Counted from the stretch's first letter, positions 34,592 through 43,583 are shown. The stretch is DNA of 44,897 nt from Clostridium sp. AF27-2AA (GCF_003478505.1 NZ_QUFI01000025.1:1-44897), one strand, 5' to 3'. Notes: generated from the letters alone by a model not told the origin. Translations and numbers: made by a program.

Positions 34592-36193
34592 ATGAACTAC
34601 TATATTGAAGAAGCCTATTACCCAACCGTAAAGGAGCTTTTAAAACTCCCTATTTTTTCGACCAGCTATCTTGCTGCCGGTGAAAGTGGGTTAAACCGCA
34701 CTGTTTCCGGCATTAACTTAAGCGACAACCCTGATTACGGACAGTGGATTTCCCCGGGTGAACTGATGATATCCACCTGTTTTTCTGTCTATCAGGACCC
34801 TGATGCCATGAATGCCTATATTCCTACTTTAGTGCAAAACCAGATGGCCGCATTCTGCATCAAACCTTCACAATACCTCGACAACGTTGTTCCCCCCATT
34901 ATGATCCAACAAGCCAATGAAGCTGGCTTTCCGCTCATTGTACTTCCGCCCGACATGCAGTTTTCCCGTATTACCCAGGTACTTTCCGACGAACTGACCC
35001 GTCGCCGGACTGCGCTTTTGCGAAATACCCTTTCTGTAAACCAGATGCTGACCCAGACCATCACCGAGGGAGCCAATCTAGATGAGATTGCTTTCATGAT
35101 TTCCCAGCTTACCGGCGGCAGTATCCTCATTGTAGACAGCGTCAACAACCGCCACAGTATCTTTCTTAAGGAAGAAGACCGCAGCGATTTTAAGGCAGAC
35201 TCCGAATCTCAGATGATCAATACACTTATCCAGCGCTCCCAGGCGCACGATCTGACATTAGGGGACCACTCCTACGGCTGCCTTTATATCTGCAACCCGA
35301 CCCAGTCTCCGGCGCTTCCCCCGGAGCTTTTATCGCAGGTTCTCACCGCCATTCCACTGGAAATCACGCGGGAACAAAGTGTCCGGGAACAGGGAGATTC
35401 TCTTTTCACCAGTTTTCTACTCCATCTTCTATCAGACCCTATCGTAGACCATCAGCTTGAACAAACCCGCGCCGATGAATTTAAGCTCACACTCGCTGAC
35501 AACCACCTAATTCTGCGTTTAAAAACACAGATTCAGGATGAAAAAAATCAATATAAAAAAAATTTTCAGCACACACTCCTTATGGGCAATATCCGTTCTG
35601 TTTTTTCAAGGTTGGGACTGGACGTACGGATTGTCCCTACTTCCGATGATTACCTGATCCTGCTGAACGCCCCTGCATCCAGTTCTGATCTGGAACATTT
35701 ATCACACCATATTCCAAAGCTGATCACATCACTTGCCCAGGAATATCCGGATCTTCATATTTCTGCCGGCTGTGGCCGCCCTCACCCGGGTATCCGCGGA
35801 ATCGTCCAGAGCGATACTGAAGCCCGCACCGCACTGCGCACTGCGCTGCTGAACCAACAGACTGTTCTTGATTTTGAAAATCTCGGTCTGTTACGTCTTT
35901 TGTACGCTGCGGACCCAGAAAAAGAAACCAGCCTATTCGTCCAGGAACTGCTTGGTCCGCTGATTGAAACCGATTACCAGAAACACACAGATCTCTTAAA
36001 GACTCTGGATTATTATTTTGAATATGCCGGAAATGTAAAAAGAATCTCAGAAGAAATGTTTACGCATTACAATACCATTGCGTACCGCATCAAGAGTATC
36101 CAGGAAATTACAAAAAAAGACCTCCATAACAGGAATGATCATTTCCTGCTGGAGGCCGCTGTCTATCTTTATAAATTTAAGGTCCGGTTTTAA
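34592..36193 (+). CDS. PucR family transcriptional regulator
   Basis: A 533-residue regulator of the PucR/CdaR type. The N-terminal PucR domain reads PTVKELLKLPIFSTSYLAAGESGLNRTVSGINLSDNPDYGQWISPGELMIST, with a GGDEF-like middle part and a C-terminal HTH_30 domain (LLKTLDYYFEYAGNVKRISEEMFTHYNTIAYRIKSIQEI). Proteins of this family control purine and other nitrogen catabolic operons and often sense pathway intermediates. The start at 34592 has GGAGG 8 bases upstream. Divergent placement across 180 bases from the allH operon makes it the obvious regulator. Its 3' end overlaps the convergent nitroreductase by 4 bases. Confidence 0.94.
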   Translation: MNYYIEEAYYPTVKELLKLPIFSTSYLAAGESGLNRTVSGINLSDNPDYGQWISPGELMISTCFSVYQDPDAMNAYIPTLVQNQMAAFCIKPSQYLDNVVPPIMIQQANEAGFPLIVLPPDMQFSRITQVLSDELTRRRTALLRNTLSVNQMLTQTITEGANLDEIAFMISQLTGGSILIVDSVNNRHSIFLKEEDRSDFKADSESQMINTLIQRSQAHDLTLGDHSYGCLYICNPTQSPALPPELLSQVLTAIPLEITREQSVREQGDSLFTSFLLHLLSDPIVDHQLEQTRADEFKLTLADNHLILRLKTQIQDEKNQYKKNFQHTLLMGNIRSVFSRLGLDVRIVPTSDDYLILLNAPASSSDLEHLSHHIPKLITSLAQEYPDLHISAGCGRPHPGIRGIVQSDTEARTALRTALLNQQTVLDFENLGLLRLLYAADPEKETSLFVQELLGPLIETDYQKHTDLLKTLDYYFEYAGNVKRISEEMFTHYNTIAYRIKSIQEITKKDLHNRNDHFLLEAAVYLYKFKVRF

Positions 36194-36720
36194 CGTACTT
36201 CTACGATATAACCTTCTTTGCGGGGAGCTGCTTTCGGCTCCTCGCCTTCCAGGTATCCAAGTGCCACTGCACCGACACCTCTTAAGTTTTCCGGAAGATT
36301 CCACTGTTTCAGAAGCTTCTTTCCTTCTTCACTGTCAAAAATTTCTTTTTCCCTGTGTACCCATACACTGGAAACATCACATGCTTTTGCTGCCAGCATC
36401 AGATAGCAAAGTACGTTTGTACCATCTTCCACCCAAGTGCTCTTGCTGCCATCTGCCAGAACCAACGCAATAGCCGGTGCTCCATAGAACGGATCTGCAT
36501 TCTCATCTCCCATGATCTTCGCGTTCAGATGCGCAATGTGATCTCGCATGGTTTTATCTGTAACTGCAATGATGACCGGTGACTGTCTCCCACCGCCTGT
36601 CGGTGCATAAGTTGCAGTCTCCAGAATCTCCTGCAATACATCTTCCGGGATCATAAGATCCTTTTTATAACTGCGCACAGAGCGTCTTTCCTTCATGATT
36701 TTCAACAGTTCCTGTTTCAT
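36190..36720 (-). CDS. Nitroreductase family protein
   Basis: A small FMN-dependent oxidoreductase of 176 residues. It shows the nitroreductase N-terminal signature MKERRSVRSYKKDLMIPEDVLQEILETATYAPTGGGRQSP and the later GVGAVALGYLEGEEPK. Members reduce nitro compounds, quinones or other acceptors with NAD(P)H. The start at 36720 (MKQELLK) has GAGAGG 9 bases upstream; the upstream in-frame Met at 36729 is too close to that site. The gene converges on pucR with a 4-base overlap. A TACAAT box around 36760 may serve as its -10 element. The role in the region is unknown. Confidence 0.9.
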   Translation of the reverse strand: MKQELLKIMKERRSVRSYKKDLMIPEDVLQEILETATYAPTGGGRQSPVIIAVTDKTMRDHIAHLNAKIMGDENADPFYGAPAIALVLADGSKSTWVEDGTNVLCYLMLAAKACDVSSVWVHREKEIFDSEEGKKLLKQWNLPENLRGVGAVALGYLEGEEPKAAPRKEGYIVEVR

Positions 36721-36754
36721 GATCCTCATCCTCTCTTTGGGTTTTCTTTTAAGT

Positions 36755-37012
36755 TCATTGTAACAAATAAACTTTACAAATGTTCCCAAAAGAAAGGCTT
36801 TGAAATTGTGAAGTTTTATTTTCCGGTCCCAATCCACTTTCCCATTCATCCAGCGCGGCTTTCTCGTACTCGTCCAGTTCCTGTTTCCGCTCCGTCTGCC
36901 ATGTCATCTCCTTCACCACCAGGCGGGCATCTGCTGCCATGTAAGGACAGTGCAGCACCTGTCCGGAACCGACACTGTTGTTTTCCGGCCAGTATGCCTT
37001 GATGTGTTCCAT
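36755..37012 (-). pseudogene. Hypothetical protein fragment with an in-frame TGA just upstream
   Basis: The frame encodes 85 residues, of which the first 60 look protein-like (MEHIKAYWPENN, then PYMAADARLVVKEMTWQTERKQELDEYEKAALDEWE). There is no ribosome-binding site at a normal distance from the ATG. In the same frame just upstream, codons read ...KLEFFAVA, then TGA, then GYEPCR, leading into MEHIK. A neighbouring frame upstream is also open. The last 25 residues overlap the promoter region of the nitroreductase. The likeliest reading is a decayed gene; a selenocysteine codon at the TGA is possible but unsupported. I do not recognise the family. Confidence 0.35.
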
Positions 37013-37101
37013 GCGGCAGGGCTCATAGCCTCAGGCAACCGCAAAGAATTCCAATTTGCTTTTTCTGCTAACTTCCAGCCCTGCTTCCGTTCATTTTCTC
37101 A

Positions 37102-37320
37102 CTACTGATCCGCTTCGCTTCCCTTGGCCACCGCCCCGATCGGACAGATCTCATAACAGATTCCGCAGCCATCGCAAAAACGTAAATCGATCCGGTAATG
37201 TCCCTGACGCGGCACCAGCGCATGAAGTTGGCATTTCTGAGCGCATCGCCCGCAGCGGGTACAGCTGTCCAAAATATAGTATCCTGCTTTTTCCTTATGG
37301 GATTCCATTTTGTTTGTCAT
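37102..37320 (-). CDS. 2[4Fe-4S] ferredoxin-type protein
   Basis: A 72-residue protein with two CxxCxxCxxxC clusters: CTRCGRCAQKC (residues 20-30) and CDGCGICYEICPIG (residues 49-62). It fits the clostridial-type 8Fe ferredoxin fold and probably carries low-potential electrons in the cytoplasm. AAGGAG lies 7 bases before the ATG. The start overlaps the AI-2E gene's stop as ATGA, so it is the last gene of a translationally coupled operon. The partner enzyme is not encoded here, which makes the link to a metal ATPase and an AI-2E transporter unexplained. Confidence 0.92.
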   Translation of the reverse strand: MTNKMESHKEKAGYYILDSCTRCGRCAQKCQLHALVPRQGHYRIDLRFCDGCGICYEICPIGAVAKGSEADQ

Positions 37321-38543
37321 TTCGCTGCTCCTTCCTGCAATTTCTTTTCCGCATCCATCCATTCCTGCGCGGTATATTCTTCCACCGCTGTCGTTGTCAC
37401 CCGTTTTATATGTTTTTCCTTCAGTCGCAGATACACAACTTCCCTGAAAACAGTATAACAAACAGATGCAAGCGGAATAAAGATGAGCATCCCCGCAATT
37501 CCCATAAGATTTCCGCCGATGGTAACTGCAGCAAGAACCCAGATGGACGGAAGTCCGACGGAACCTCCGACCACATGCGGATAGATCAGATTCCCTTCGA
37601 TCTGCTGAAGCAGCAGAAATACAAGGATAAACAGCATTGCCTGCTTCGGACTTACCATAAAAATCAGAAAACAGCCCAATGCGCATCCGATAAACGCGCC
37701 AAAGATTGGGATCAATGCCGTAAAGGCGATCAGGATTCCGATCAGCAGTGCATAGGGCATTTTCAAGATGCTTAACGTGACGGCAAACATGCTTCCGAGG
37801 ATCACAGCCTCTAAGCACTGTCCTGTAAGGAAATTGGCAAATGTCCGATAAATCAGGGAACAGATTTTAAGGAGTGCATTTGCTTTCTGTTTGGAAAGAA
37901 ACGCAAAACATACCTTTCTTATCTGTATGTGTAATTGTTCTTTCTGAAAAAGAATATAGCAGGCAAAGGAAAATGCAATGAAAAAGGTGGCAAGTCCGCT
38001 GACGATCGAGCTCACTGCTGACATGGTCGTGCTCATCATATTCCCTGCTCCGCTGCCAAGAATGCTGATTCCCCACTGAATGGCCTGATCTGGCTGAAAC
38101 TGGATCTGATTTACATAATTCATAATACTCTGGTTATTATGTGAAAAATCCCGAATCCAGCTTTGCATCTGCGGAATAAAATCGGCAATGCTCATCATCA
38201 GTGTTCCCATAGTCCGGGTGAGCTGCGGGATCACGCCAAACATCACCAGTACCATGACACCGACAGCCAGTATCATGGTCAGAAGAAGGCTTACCGGTCT
38301 GGCAAGCTTTTTGCTTTTTTTCTTTCCGGCTTTGATCTTCCCAAAGATCATCTTTTCCAGAAAGCTCATTGGCACGTTGATGACAAAAGCAATTGCGCCT
38401 CCCAGTGCAAAGGGGAATAGGATTCCCCATATTGTTTTCAGCACATCGATCACAACTTCAAATTTCCACAACGCAGCTGCCAGCAGTGCTGTGAAAATGA
38501 TCAGTTCCCGAATTTTTTTCATAGATAGCTTACTGAAATCCAT
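37317..38543 (-). CDS. AI-2E family transporter
   Basis: A 408-residue membrane protein of the AI-2E exporter/Na+-H+ antiporter family (formerly DUF20). Hydrophobic segments include LIIFTALLAAALWKFEVVIDVL, GILFPFALGGAIAFVINVPMSF and LLIGILIAFTALIPIFGAFIGCALGCFLIF; the conserved QQIEGNLIYPHVVGGSVGLPSIWVLAAVTIGGNLMGIAGMLIFIP end is clear. The start at 38543 shares one base with the stop of the upstream P-type ATPase gene and has GGAG 7 bases upstream. The family includes exporters of autoinducer-2 and ion antiporters; which applies here is unknown. Coupling to a metal ATPase favours ion homeostasis. Confidence 0.93.
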   Translation of the reverse strand: MDFSKLSMKKIRELIIFTALLAAALWKFEVVIDVLKTIWGILFPFALGGAIAFVINVPMSFLEKMIFGKIKAGKKKSKKLARPVSLLLTMILAVGVMVLVMFGVIPQLTRTMGTLMMSIADFIPQMQSWIRDFSHNNQSIMNYVNQIQFQPDQAIQWGISILGSGAGNMMSTTMSAVSSIVSGLATFFIAFSFACYILFQKEQLHIQIRKVCFAFLSKQKANALLKICSLIYRTFANFLTGQCLEAVILGSMFAVTLSILKMPYALLIGILIAFTALIPIFGAFIGCALGCFLIFMVSPKQAMLFILVFLLLQQIEGNLIYPHVVGGSVGLPSIWVLAAVTIGGNLMGIAGMLIFIPLASVCYTVFREVVYLRLKEKHIKRVTTTAVEEYTAQEWMDAEKKLQEGAAK

Positions 38544-41167
38544 TATCTTTCTCCACTTTTTCCTAATTTCGTACGAATCCACTTCAGCAACTGAATGATC
38601 GGAAGACTGGCAAAGGCATACAGATATACGCAGCCGAGCTGTCCCGGATTGAGAGTCTCCACCTGAAATACACGATGAAGGCCGGGAACAGTCAATACTG
38701 CGGTGATCAGTACTGCGCCGAGCATAAAGGCTCCCTGCAGCCATGGATTGTTAAAGAACCGTTTTGTAAAGATAACCGGATGATCCGACTTACAGTTAAA
38801 TCCATGGAACAGGCGTGCCAGGCAAAGTGTTCCGAAAGCATACGTACTGCCAAGCAGTGCGCCATCCTGGTGATATCCTGTCAAAAATGCGATCATTGTC
38901 ATCGCACCGATCACAAAGCCCTCCAGACCGATTTTGCCGAGGAAATCCTTTGTCAGTATTGATTCGTCCGCTGATCTTGGTTTCTCATTCATCACATCAC
39001 TGTCAGAAGGCTCCACGCCAAGTGCGATGGCTGGAAGGCTATCCGTCAGAAGATTAATAAACAACAGGTGTACCGGTGCGAACGGAACCGGAAGTCCTGC
39101 GACTGATGCATACAGAACCGCTAAAATTGCTCCAAAATTTCCCGACAAAAGGAACTGGATCGCATACTGAATGTTTCGATATAAATTTCGTCCATTTTCT
39201 ACTGCTTTTACAATGGTTGCAAAATTATCATCGGTAAGCACCATGGCGGCAGCATCCTTTGCCACCTCGGTCCCGGTGATTCCCATTGCGACACCGATGT
39301 CCGCCTGCTTCAACGCCGGAGCATCATTCACACCGTCTCCGGTCATTGCAACGATCATTCCTTTTTCCTGCCATGCACGGACGATACGGATTTTATGCTC
39401 CGGGGAAACCCTTGCATACACAGATATATCCGGGACAAAATCCTTCAGCTCCTCATCACTCATTTTCTCGATATCCGCACCCTCGCAGGCTTCCGATAAA
39501 TCATGCAGGATTCCAATTCTTTTTGCTATGGCCGCTGCCGTAATTTTATGATCTCCTGTGATCATGACCGGCCGGATTCCTGCTTTGATGCATTCTGCGA
39601 CGGCGGCCTTTGATTCTTTTCTCGGCGGATCCATCATGGCAATGAGGCCGAGAAATACGAGATGAGCCTCATCCTTTGCTGTTAATACATGCTCCTTTGG
39701 AATTTCGCGATAGGTGAATGCCAGTACACGCAGGCCTTCCATTGAAAAATCACGGTTCTGCTGCTGTATGGTTTCTTTATCTGCTTCTGTGATTTCGCGG
39801 ATTCCGTCTTTTGTCCAAATCCGTTCCGTCAGCTCCAGCAGACGGTCGACTGCTCCTTTTACGATCATCCGGTTTTCACCGTTTATCCTGTGAAGTGTTG
39901 ACATCATCTTGCGGTCACTGTCAAACGGAAGCTCTCCTTCCCTCGGATAGCGGTTCCGTACGCTTGCGGCCTCGATTCCGTACCGGCTTCCCAAATTAAT
40001 CAATGCGGTTTCTGTCGGATCCCCGATCTCTACTCCGTTTTCATTCGTCGAATCATTACATAAAATACTGCACTCCAGAAGATAGTTCTGTGCCGGATCT
40101 GCTATGTCAATCTCTGCTGCCGGGATTCGTTTTCCTTCTACATAGTAATCCTCAACCGTCATTTTATTCTGTGTCAGTGTTCCTGTTTTATCCGAGCAGA
40201 TAACGGAAACACTTCCAAGACCTTCCACTGCCTGCAGTTTTCGGATGATCGCATGCTCCTTTGCCATCTTCTGTGTTCCGAAAGAAAGGACAATGGTTAC
40301 GATCGAGCTTAACGCTTCCGGAATTGCCGCAACCGCCAGTGCTACGGCAAACATGAATGCACTGCTGATCTTTTCCCCGCGAAATACGTTGATCGCAAAT
40401 AACATCCCGCAGAATACCAGGATCAAAACGGATAATTTCTTTCCAAACTCTTCCAGGCTCACCTGTAACGGAGTCTGCTTTTCGGAAGTTGACTTCAAAA
40501 GTCCTGCAATCTTTCCAACCTCCGTCTGCATTCCTATGTCCGTTACTACCGCCTTTCCGCGTCCATATGTCACAAAGCTGCCGGAAAAGAGCATATTGGT
40601 CCGATCTCCCAGTGGAGCCTCTGCCAAAATAGCCTCTAAGCTCTTTTCGACCGCAAGGCTCTCTCCGGTAAGAGCACTCTCATCAACCTTAAGACTTGCA
40701 TTTTCAATCAGCCTTGCGTCCGCCGGGATCATGTCGCCTGCTTCCACCAGGATCACGTCTCCAACCACCAGCTCTCTTGCCGGAAGCTGGATCGTGGAAC
40801 CATCACGCAGTACCTTGGCCTGCGGTCCTGCAAGCTTCTTTAAGCTCTGCAGAGACTGCTCCGCTTTTATGGTCTGCACAGTGCCCAGGATCGCATTGAT
40901 CGTGATCACGATCAAGATCACGGCCGCGCTTTCCTCATCGCCAAGCATACCGGATATAATGGCCGATGCAATTAAGATCAGTACCAGAAAATCCTTATAC
41001 TGTTCCAGGAAAATCTGCGGGATACTTTTCTTCTTTCCCTCTGCAAGTTCATTCCAGCCACACCTTTCCCGAGATTTTCCGGCCTGCTCACTGGTGAGAC
41101 CTGTCTCTCTGCTTTCCACACGATCCAGAACCTCTTTCACCGTTTGCTGATAAAATTCCTTCATCAT
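38543..41167 (-). CDS. P-type cation ATPase (PMCA/SERCA-like), probable Mn2+/Ca2+ exporter
   Basis: An 874-residue P2-type ATPase with the usual order: actuator TGES (DESALTGES), M4 IPEALSSIVTIVLSFGTQKMAK, phosphorylation site SDKTGTLTQNKMT, ATP-binding domain, hinge MTGDGVNDAPALKQADIGVAMG, and M6 NLLTDSLPAIALGVEP. The M4 motif is PEALS, where Ca2+ pumps of the SERCA type have PEGLP. An annotation as calcium pump would be conventional, but the gene is preceded by a Mn2+-type yybP-ykoY riboswitch, as is the Mn exporter yoaB of Lactococcus. Mn2+ export is therefore likely. GAGGAGG precedes the start; two adjacent ATG codons are possible starts. It leads a three-gene operon. Confidence 0.94.
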   Translation of the reverse strand: MMKEFYQQTVKEVLDRVESRETGLTSEQAGKSRERCGWNELAEGKKKSIPQIFLEQYKDFLVLILIASAIISGMLGDEESAAVILIVITINAILGTVQTIKAEQSLQSLKKLAGPQAKVLRDGSTIQLPARELVVGDVILVEAGDMIPADARLIENASLKVDESALTGESLAVEKSLEAILAEAPLGDRTNMLFSGSFVTYGRGKAVVTDIGMQTEVGKIAGLLKSTSEKQTPLQVSLEEFGKKLSVLILVFCGMLFAINVFRGEKISSAFMFAVALAVAAIPEALSSIVTIVLSFGTQKMAKEHAIIRKLQAVEGLGSVSVICSDKTGTLTQNKMTVEDYYVEGKRIPAAEIDIADPAQNYLLECSILCNDSTNENGVEIGDPTETALINLGSRYGIEAASVRNRYPREGELPFDSDRKMMSTLHRINGENRMIVKGAVDRLLELTERIWTKDGIREITEADKETIQQQNRDFSMEGLRVLAFTYREIPKEHVLTAKDEAHLVFLGLIAMMDPPRKESKAAVAECIKAGIRPVMITGDHKITAAAIAKRIGILHDLSEACEGADIEKMSDEELKDFVPDISVYARVSPEHKIRIVRAWQEKGMIVAMTGDGVNDAPALKQADIGVAMGITGTEVAKDAAAMVLTDDNFATIVKAVENGRNLYRNIQYAIQFLLSGNFGAILAVLYASVAGLPVPFAPVHLLFINLLTDSLPAIALGVEPSDSDVMNEKPRSADESILTKDFLGKIGLEGFVIGAMTMIAFLTGYHQDGALLGSTYAFGTLCLARLFHGFNCKSDHPVIFTKRFFNNPWLQGAFMLGAVLITAVLTVPGLHRVFQVETLNPGQLGCVYLYAFASLPIIQLLKWIRTKLGKSGER

Positions 41168-41228
41168 TTCTGCCTCCTCTTTCTAAGCATTTGTCCGCTG
41201 TATTTCTTATGCAATGAAGGCTTTTCGA

Positions 41229-41274
41229 TAAAAAAGAGACCTTTATTGCACAATAATAATGCAATAAAAGTCTC
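41229..41274 (-). terminator. Riboswitch-controlled terminator ahead of the P-type ATPase
   Basis: GAGACTTTTATTGCA and TGCAATAAAGGTCTC pair to a 15-bp stem with one mismatch, followed by TTTTTT. Its 5' arm includes bases 41263-41274 that also close the aptamer's P1 helix, so aptamer and terminator are mutually exclusive. Confidence 0.88.
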
Positions 41275-41362
41275 ACCGTTTCTTTGTGACACCGGATGCT
41301 TCCATCGTACTGACGACATCACAAACGCAGATTACCAGCGTAGGTTACTCCCCTTTATTAAG
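41260..41362 (-). ncRNA. yybP-ykoY (Mn2+) riboswitch
   Basis: On the minus strand the leader contains AATAAAGGGGAGTAACC, followed by a helix TTTGTGA...TCACAAA enclosing GTCGTCAGTACGATGGAAGC and ATCCGG. These match the conserved GGGGAGUAG and GUCGUCA loops of the yybP-ykoY class. P1 pairs AATAAAGG with CTTTTATT. The downstream arm is shared with a terminator, so ligand binding should prevent termination and turn expression on. The gene behind it is a P-type ATPase, a known type of target. Confidence 0.88.
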
Positions 41363-41365
41363 CTC

Positions 41366-41395
41366 ATCATATACCAAAAACCGTGCGGATGTCAA
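41366..41395 (-). promoter_or_regulatory. Promoter of the P-type ATPase operon
   Basis: TTGACA (41390-41395) and TATGAT (41366-41371) are 18 bp apart on the minus strand, placing the transcription start at the beginning of the aptamer. Confidence 0.75.
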
Positions 41396-41426
41396 GATGC
41401 TTTTTAACACCGCGCAGCCTCATCAC

Positions 41427-43583
41427 CTACACCAGCAGCTCCGCAAATTCTTCCCGAAACTCTGCTTTCAGCATAAACCGGTCGATCATGCCGTTGTTTA
41501 AATACCATTCAAAATCAGGTCCGCTCTGCTCCGCAATAAGGATCAGGCGGATTTCCGGGTTAATACGGCGGATGACCTCGCACAGCTCAATGCCGTTCAT
41601 GGTTGGAAGCGTATACTCCGCGATCACCAGCTCATATGCATCCGGATTTTTCTGAATCCGGTCAATCAGTGCCGCCGGATGTGCATACAGATCTACTGTT
41701 TTCTGCTTTTCGGCTGATAATCCCTTCCAGCTTTTTTCCGACGCTTCCCGGGAGACAATGGCAATCCTTCGTACCTGTTTTAAGCGTTTTCGGCTGTCCT
41801 TTTCTGTCTCAGATCGGCTCTGGGGGATTTCCAGAATAAAGGTCGTTCCGACATCTGCCCCGCTCTCCACCCGGATGCTTCCGCCAACGGATGTGACGAT
41901 ATTCTGAACCACAGAAAGACCAAGCCCGGTTCCCTGTCTGGAACCTTTTGTGGTGTAAAACGGTTCAAAAATTTTCTGCATGGCATCATTCCCGATACCG
42001 CAGCCCGTGTCGGAAACCTGCAGGCAGATCGTGTCGGGATCTTTCGCGCGCAGACGGATCCAAAGCTCTTTTCGTTCCGTTTTTTCCATGGCCTGAAACG
42101 CATTTTTGCAGAGGTTCATCAGGATATGCTCTGCCATACGTTTTCGCCCCAACGCATAAAGGGGTTCTTTTGTGAGCTCCGTTTTTACCGTGATCGCGGC
42201 CGGAGCCAGCTGCCTCACAACAGAAACCGCATGCTCCACCTCTTCCGTAAAATTCAGCAGCTCCAGGCGCACGCCGGTGTCCTGCCTGGAAAATGCCAGC
42301 AGCTCTCTGGAAAGGTTCGATGCCTTATCCACTGCTTCCGTAATTTCATGGATCATCTCCTGATTTTCTGCTGAAATGGAATCGTCATTTTCCAGAAGCT
42401 CCGCATAGATCAGCACGGGGGTCATGTAATTGTTGAACTCATGGGCAATATGGCTGGCCATCATGCCGAGGGACTGGATCCGCTGGTAATGCCGGATTTC
42501 ATTGTTTTTCTGTGCCAGCATCTCCATGCCCTGATTGATCTCTTTTAAATAGGTGATTTCCTTCTGCTGAGTTTCCGCCAGAAAACGGTTTTTCAACAGA
42601 ATGACCGTAGCTACAACCAGGAGCAGGATATACAGAAGTACTGCGCCGGTCAGCATGGTCATCATACTGTCCAGCGGCCTGGAAAGTTCCTGCACCGGAA
42701 TCGTGGAATTGACGATCCAGCGCTCTCCCTGAATGTAAATGGACTGGAATGCCACCACGCGCTGTACTCTGGAAAGTCCCGGATCATCCCAGACATAGGT
42801 GTCGATCACACCGGTACCGGAGGTGTCCTGCGCCTGCTTTTTAATCCAGGCATTCATGCTGCTCAGATCCAGCTCCGGGTATTTTTTCATACGGTCATCA
42901 AATGCCTCCAGACCAATCTGATCCTTGGCGTGATGCATGATGATGCACATGTTCTGATCTTTGACACTGGAATAACCGTCTCTTCCAATTTTGACCGGAG
43001 CAATGATCTTTTGATAGATGGTTTCCAGATTCATGGCAAAGGTCAGTATACAGATTCCGTTCTCCGAAGGAACTTCCTTCCGGATATAAAGTTCATACCA
43101 GCCGGTCTGGCCGGAAATTGCCTTGCCAAAAATCCGGGAGGGCTGATCCGGAAGCTGATTTTTACCTTGCCGGATAGCTTCTTCTGCCTGCTCCCGAACT
43201 GCTTCTTTCCCCGGCTCGTACCGCAGGCTTGTCCCATCCGATTCCGTCACTGTAATCCAGTTATATAGGCCTCCGTTTTCCTTCAGAAAATACGCGGTCC
43301 GGGTCTCAATATCCTCCGGCGGCATGTTATTCTCAGAATCCGCCTCCTGCGCATAAAACAGGTCAATCTGTTTTAACTGCTCATCCAGATAGGTATTCAG
43401 ATTGTTTCCAATGATTCCGGCCATCGTTAAGAGCTGGCTTTCCTCCGTCTGGATCACCTGTTTCCGGTACTGGCGGTAAAACCAGGAACCTGCAAATGCC
43501 ATGGCCAGTGACAAAAGCAGCAGCAGGCATGCTGCCGTAAGCTCTGTTTTCCGTTTTCTGACGATTCTTCGGAATTTCTGCAT
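41427..43583 (-). CDS. Hybrid sensor histidine kinase with degenerate receiver domain
   Basis: A 718-residue membrane kinase. Two membrane segments (about residues 14-36 and 305-330) flank a large extracytoplasmic Cache-like sensor with the pattern YNWITVTESDG and GWYELYIRKEV. A HisKA domain follows with the phospho-acceptor in ASHIAHEFNN, then HATPase_c (N box NLCKNAFQAM, G1 DTGCGIG, G2 TGLGLSV). The last 120 residues are receiver-like, but the acceptor Asp reads Glu (VIAEYTLPTMNG) and the N-terminal acidic pair is absent. The start at 43583 is judged best; AAAGGA lies 10 bases upstream. It follows the response regulator gene by about 206 bases containing three inverted repeats. Confidence 0.9.
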   Translation of the reverse strand: MQKFRRIVRKRKTELTAACLLLLLSLAMAFAGSWFYRQYRKQVIQTEESQLLTMAGIIGNNLNTYLDEQLKQIDLFYAQEADSENNMPPEDIETRTAYFLKENGGLYNWITVTESDGTSLRYEPGKEAVREQAEEAIRQGKNQLPDQPSRIFGKAISGQTGWYELYIRKEVPSENGICILTFAMNLETIYQKIIAPVKIGRDGYSSVKDQNMCIIMHHAKDQIGLEAFDDRMKKYPELDLSSMNAWIKKQAQDTSGTGVIDTYVWDDPGLSRVQRVVAFQSIYIQGERWIVNSTIPVQELSRPLDSMMTMLTGAVLLYILLLVVATVILLKNRFLAETQQKEITYLKEINQGMEMLAQKNNEIRHYQRIQSLGMMASHIAHEFNNYMTPVLIYAELLENDDSISAENQEMIHEITEAVDKASNLSRELLAFSRQDTGVRLELLNFTEEVEHAVSVVRQLAPAAITVKTELTKEPLYALGRKRMAEHILMNLCKNAFQAMEKTERKELWIRLRAKDPDTICLQVSDTGCGIGNDAMQKIFEPFYTTKGSRQGTGLGLSVVQNIVTSVGGSIRVESGADVGTTFILEIPQSRSETEKDSRKRLKQVRRIAIVSREASEKSWKGLSAEKQKTVDLYAHPAALIDRIQKNPDAYELVIAEYTLPTMNGIELCEVIRRINPEIRLILIAEQSGPDFEWYLNNGMIDRFMLKAEFREEFAELLV

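Noticed and set aside
34577..34592. Upstream ATG as the start of pucR
   Set aside because: The ATG at 34577 lacks a site, and the GGAGG between it and the ATG at 34592 is placed correctly for the latter.
41200..41400. Alternative reading of the ATPase leader as a T-box or Mg2+ riboswitch
   Set aside because: There is no T-box sequence or specifier loop, and the GGGGAGTA and GTCGTCA blocks match the yybP-ykoY class.
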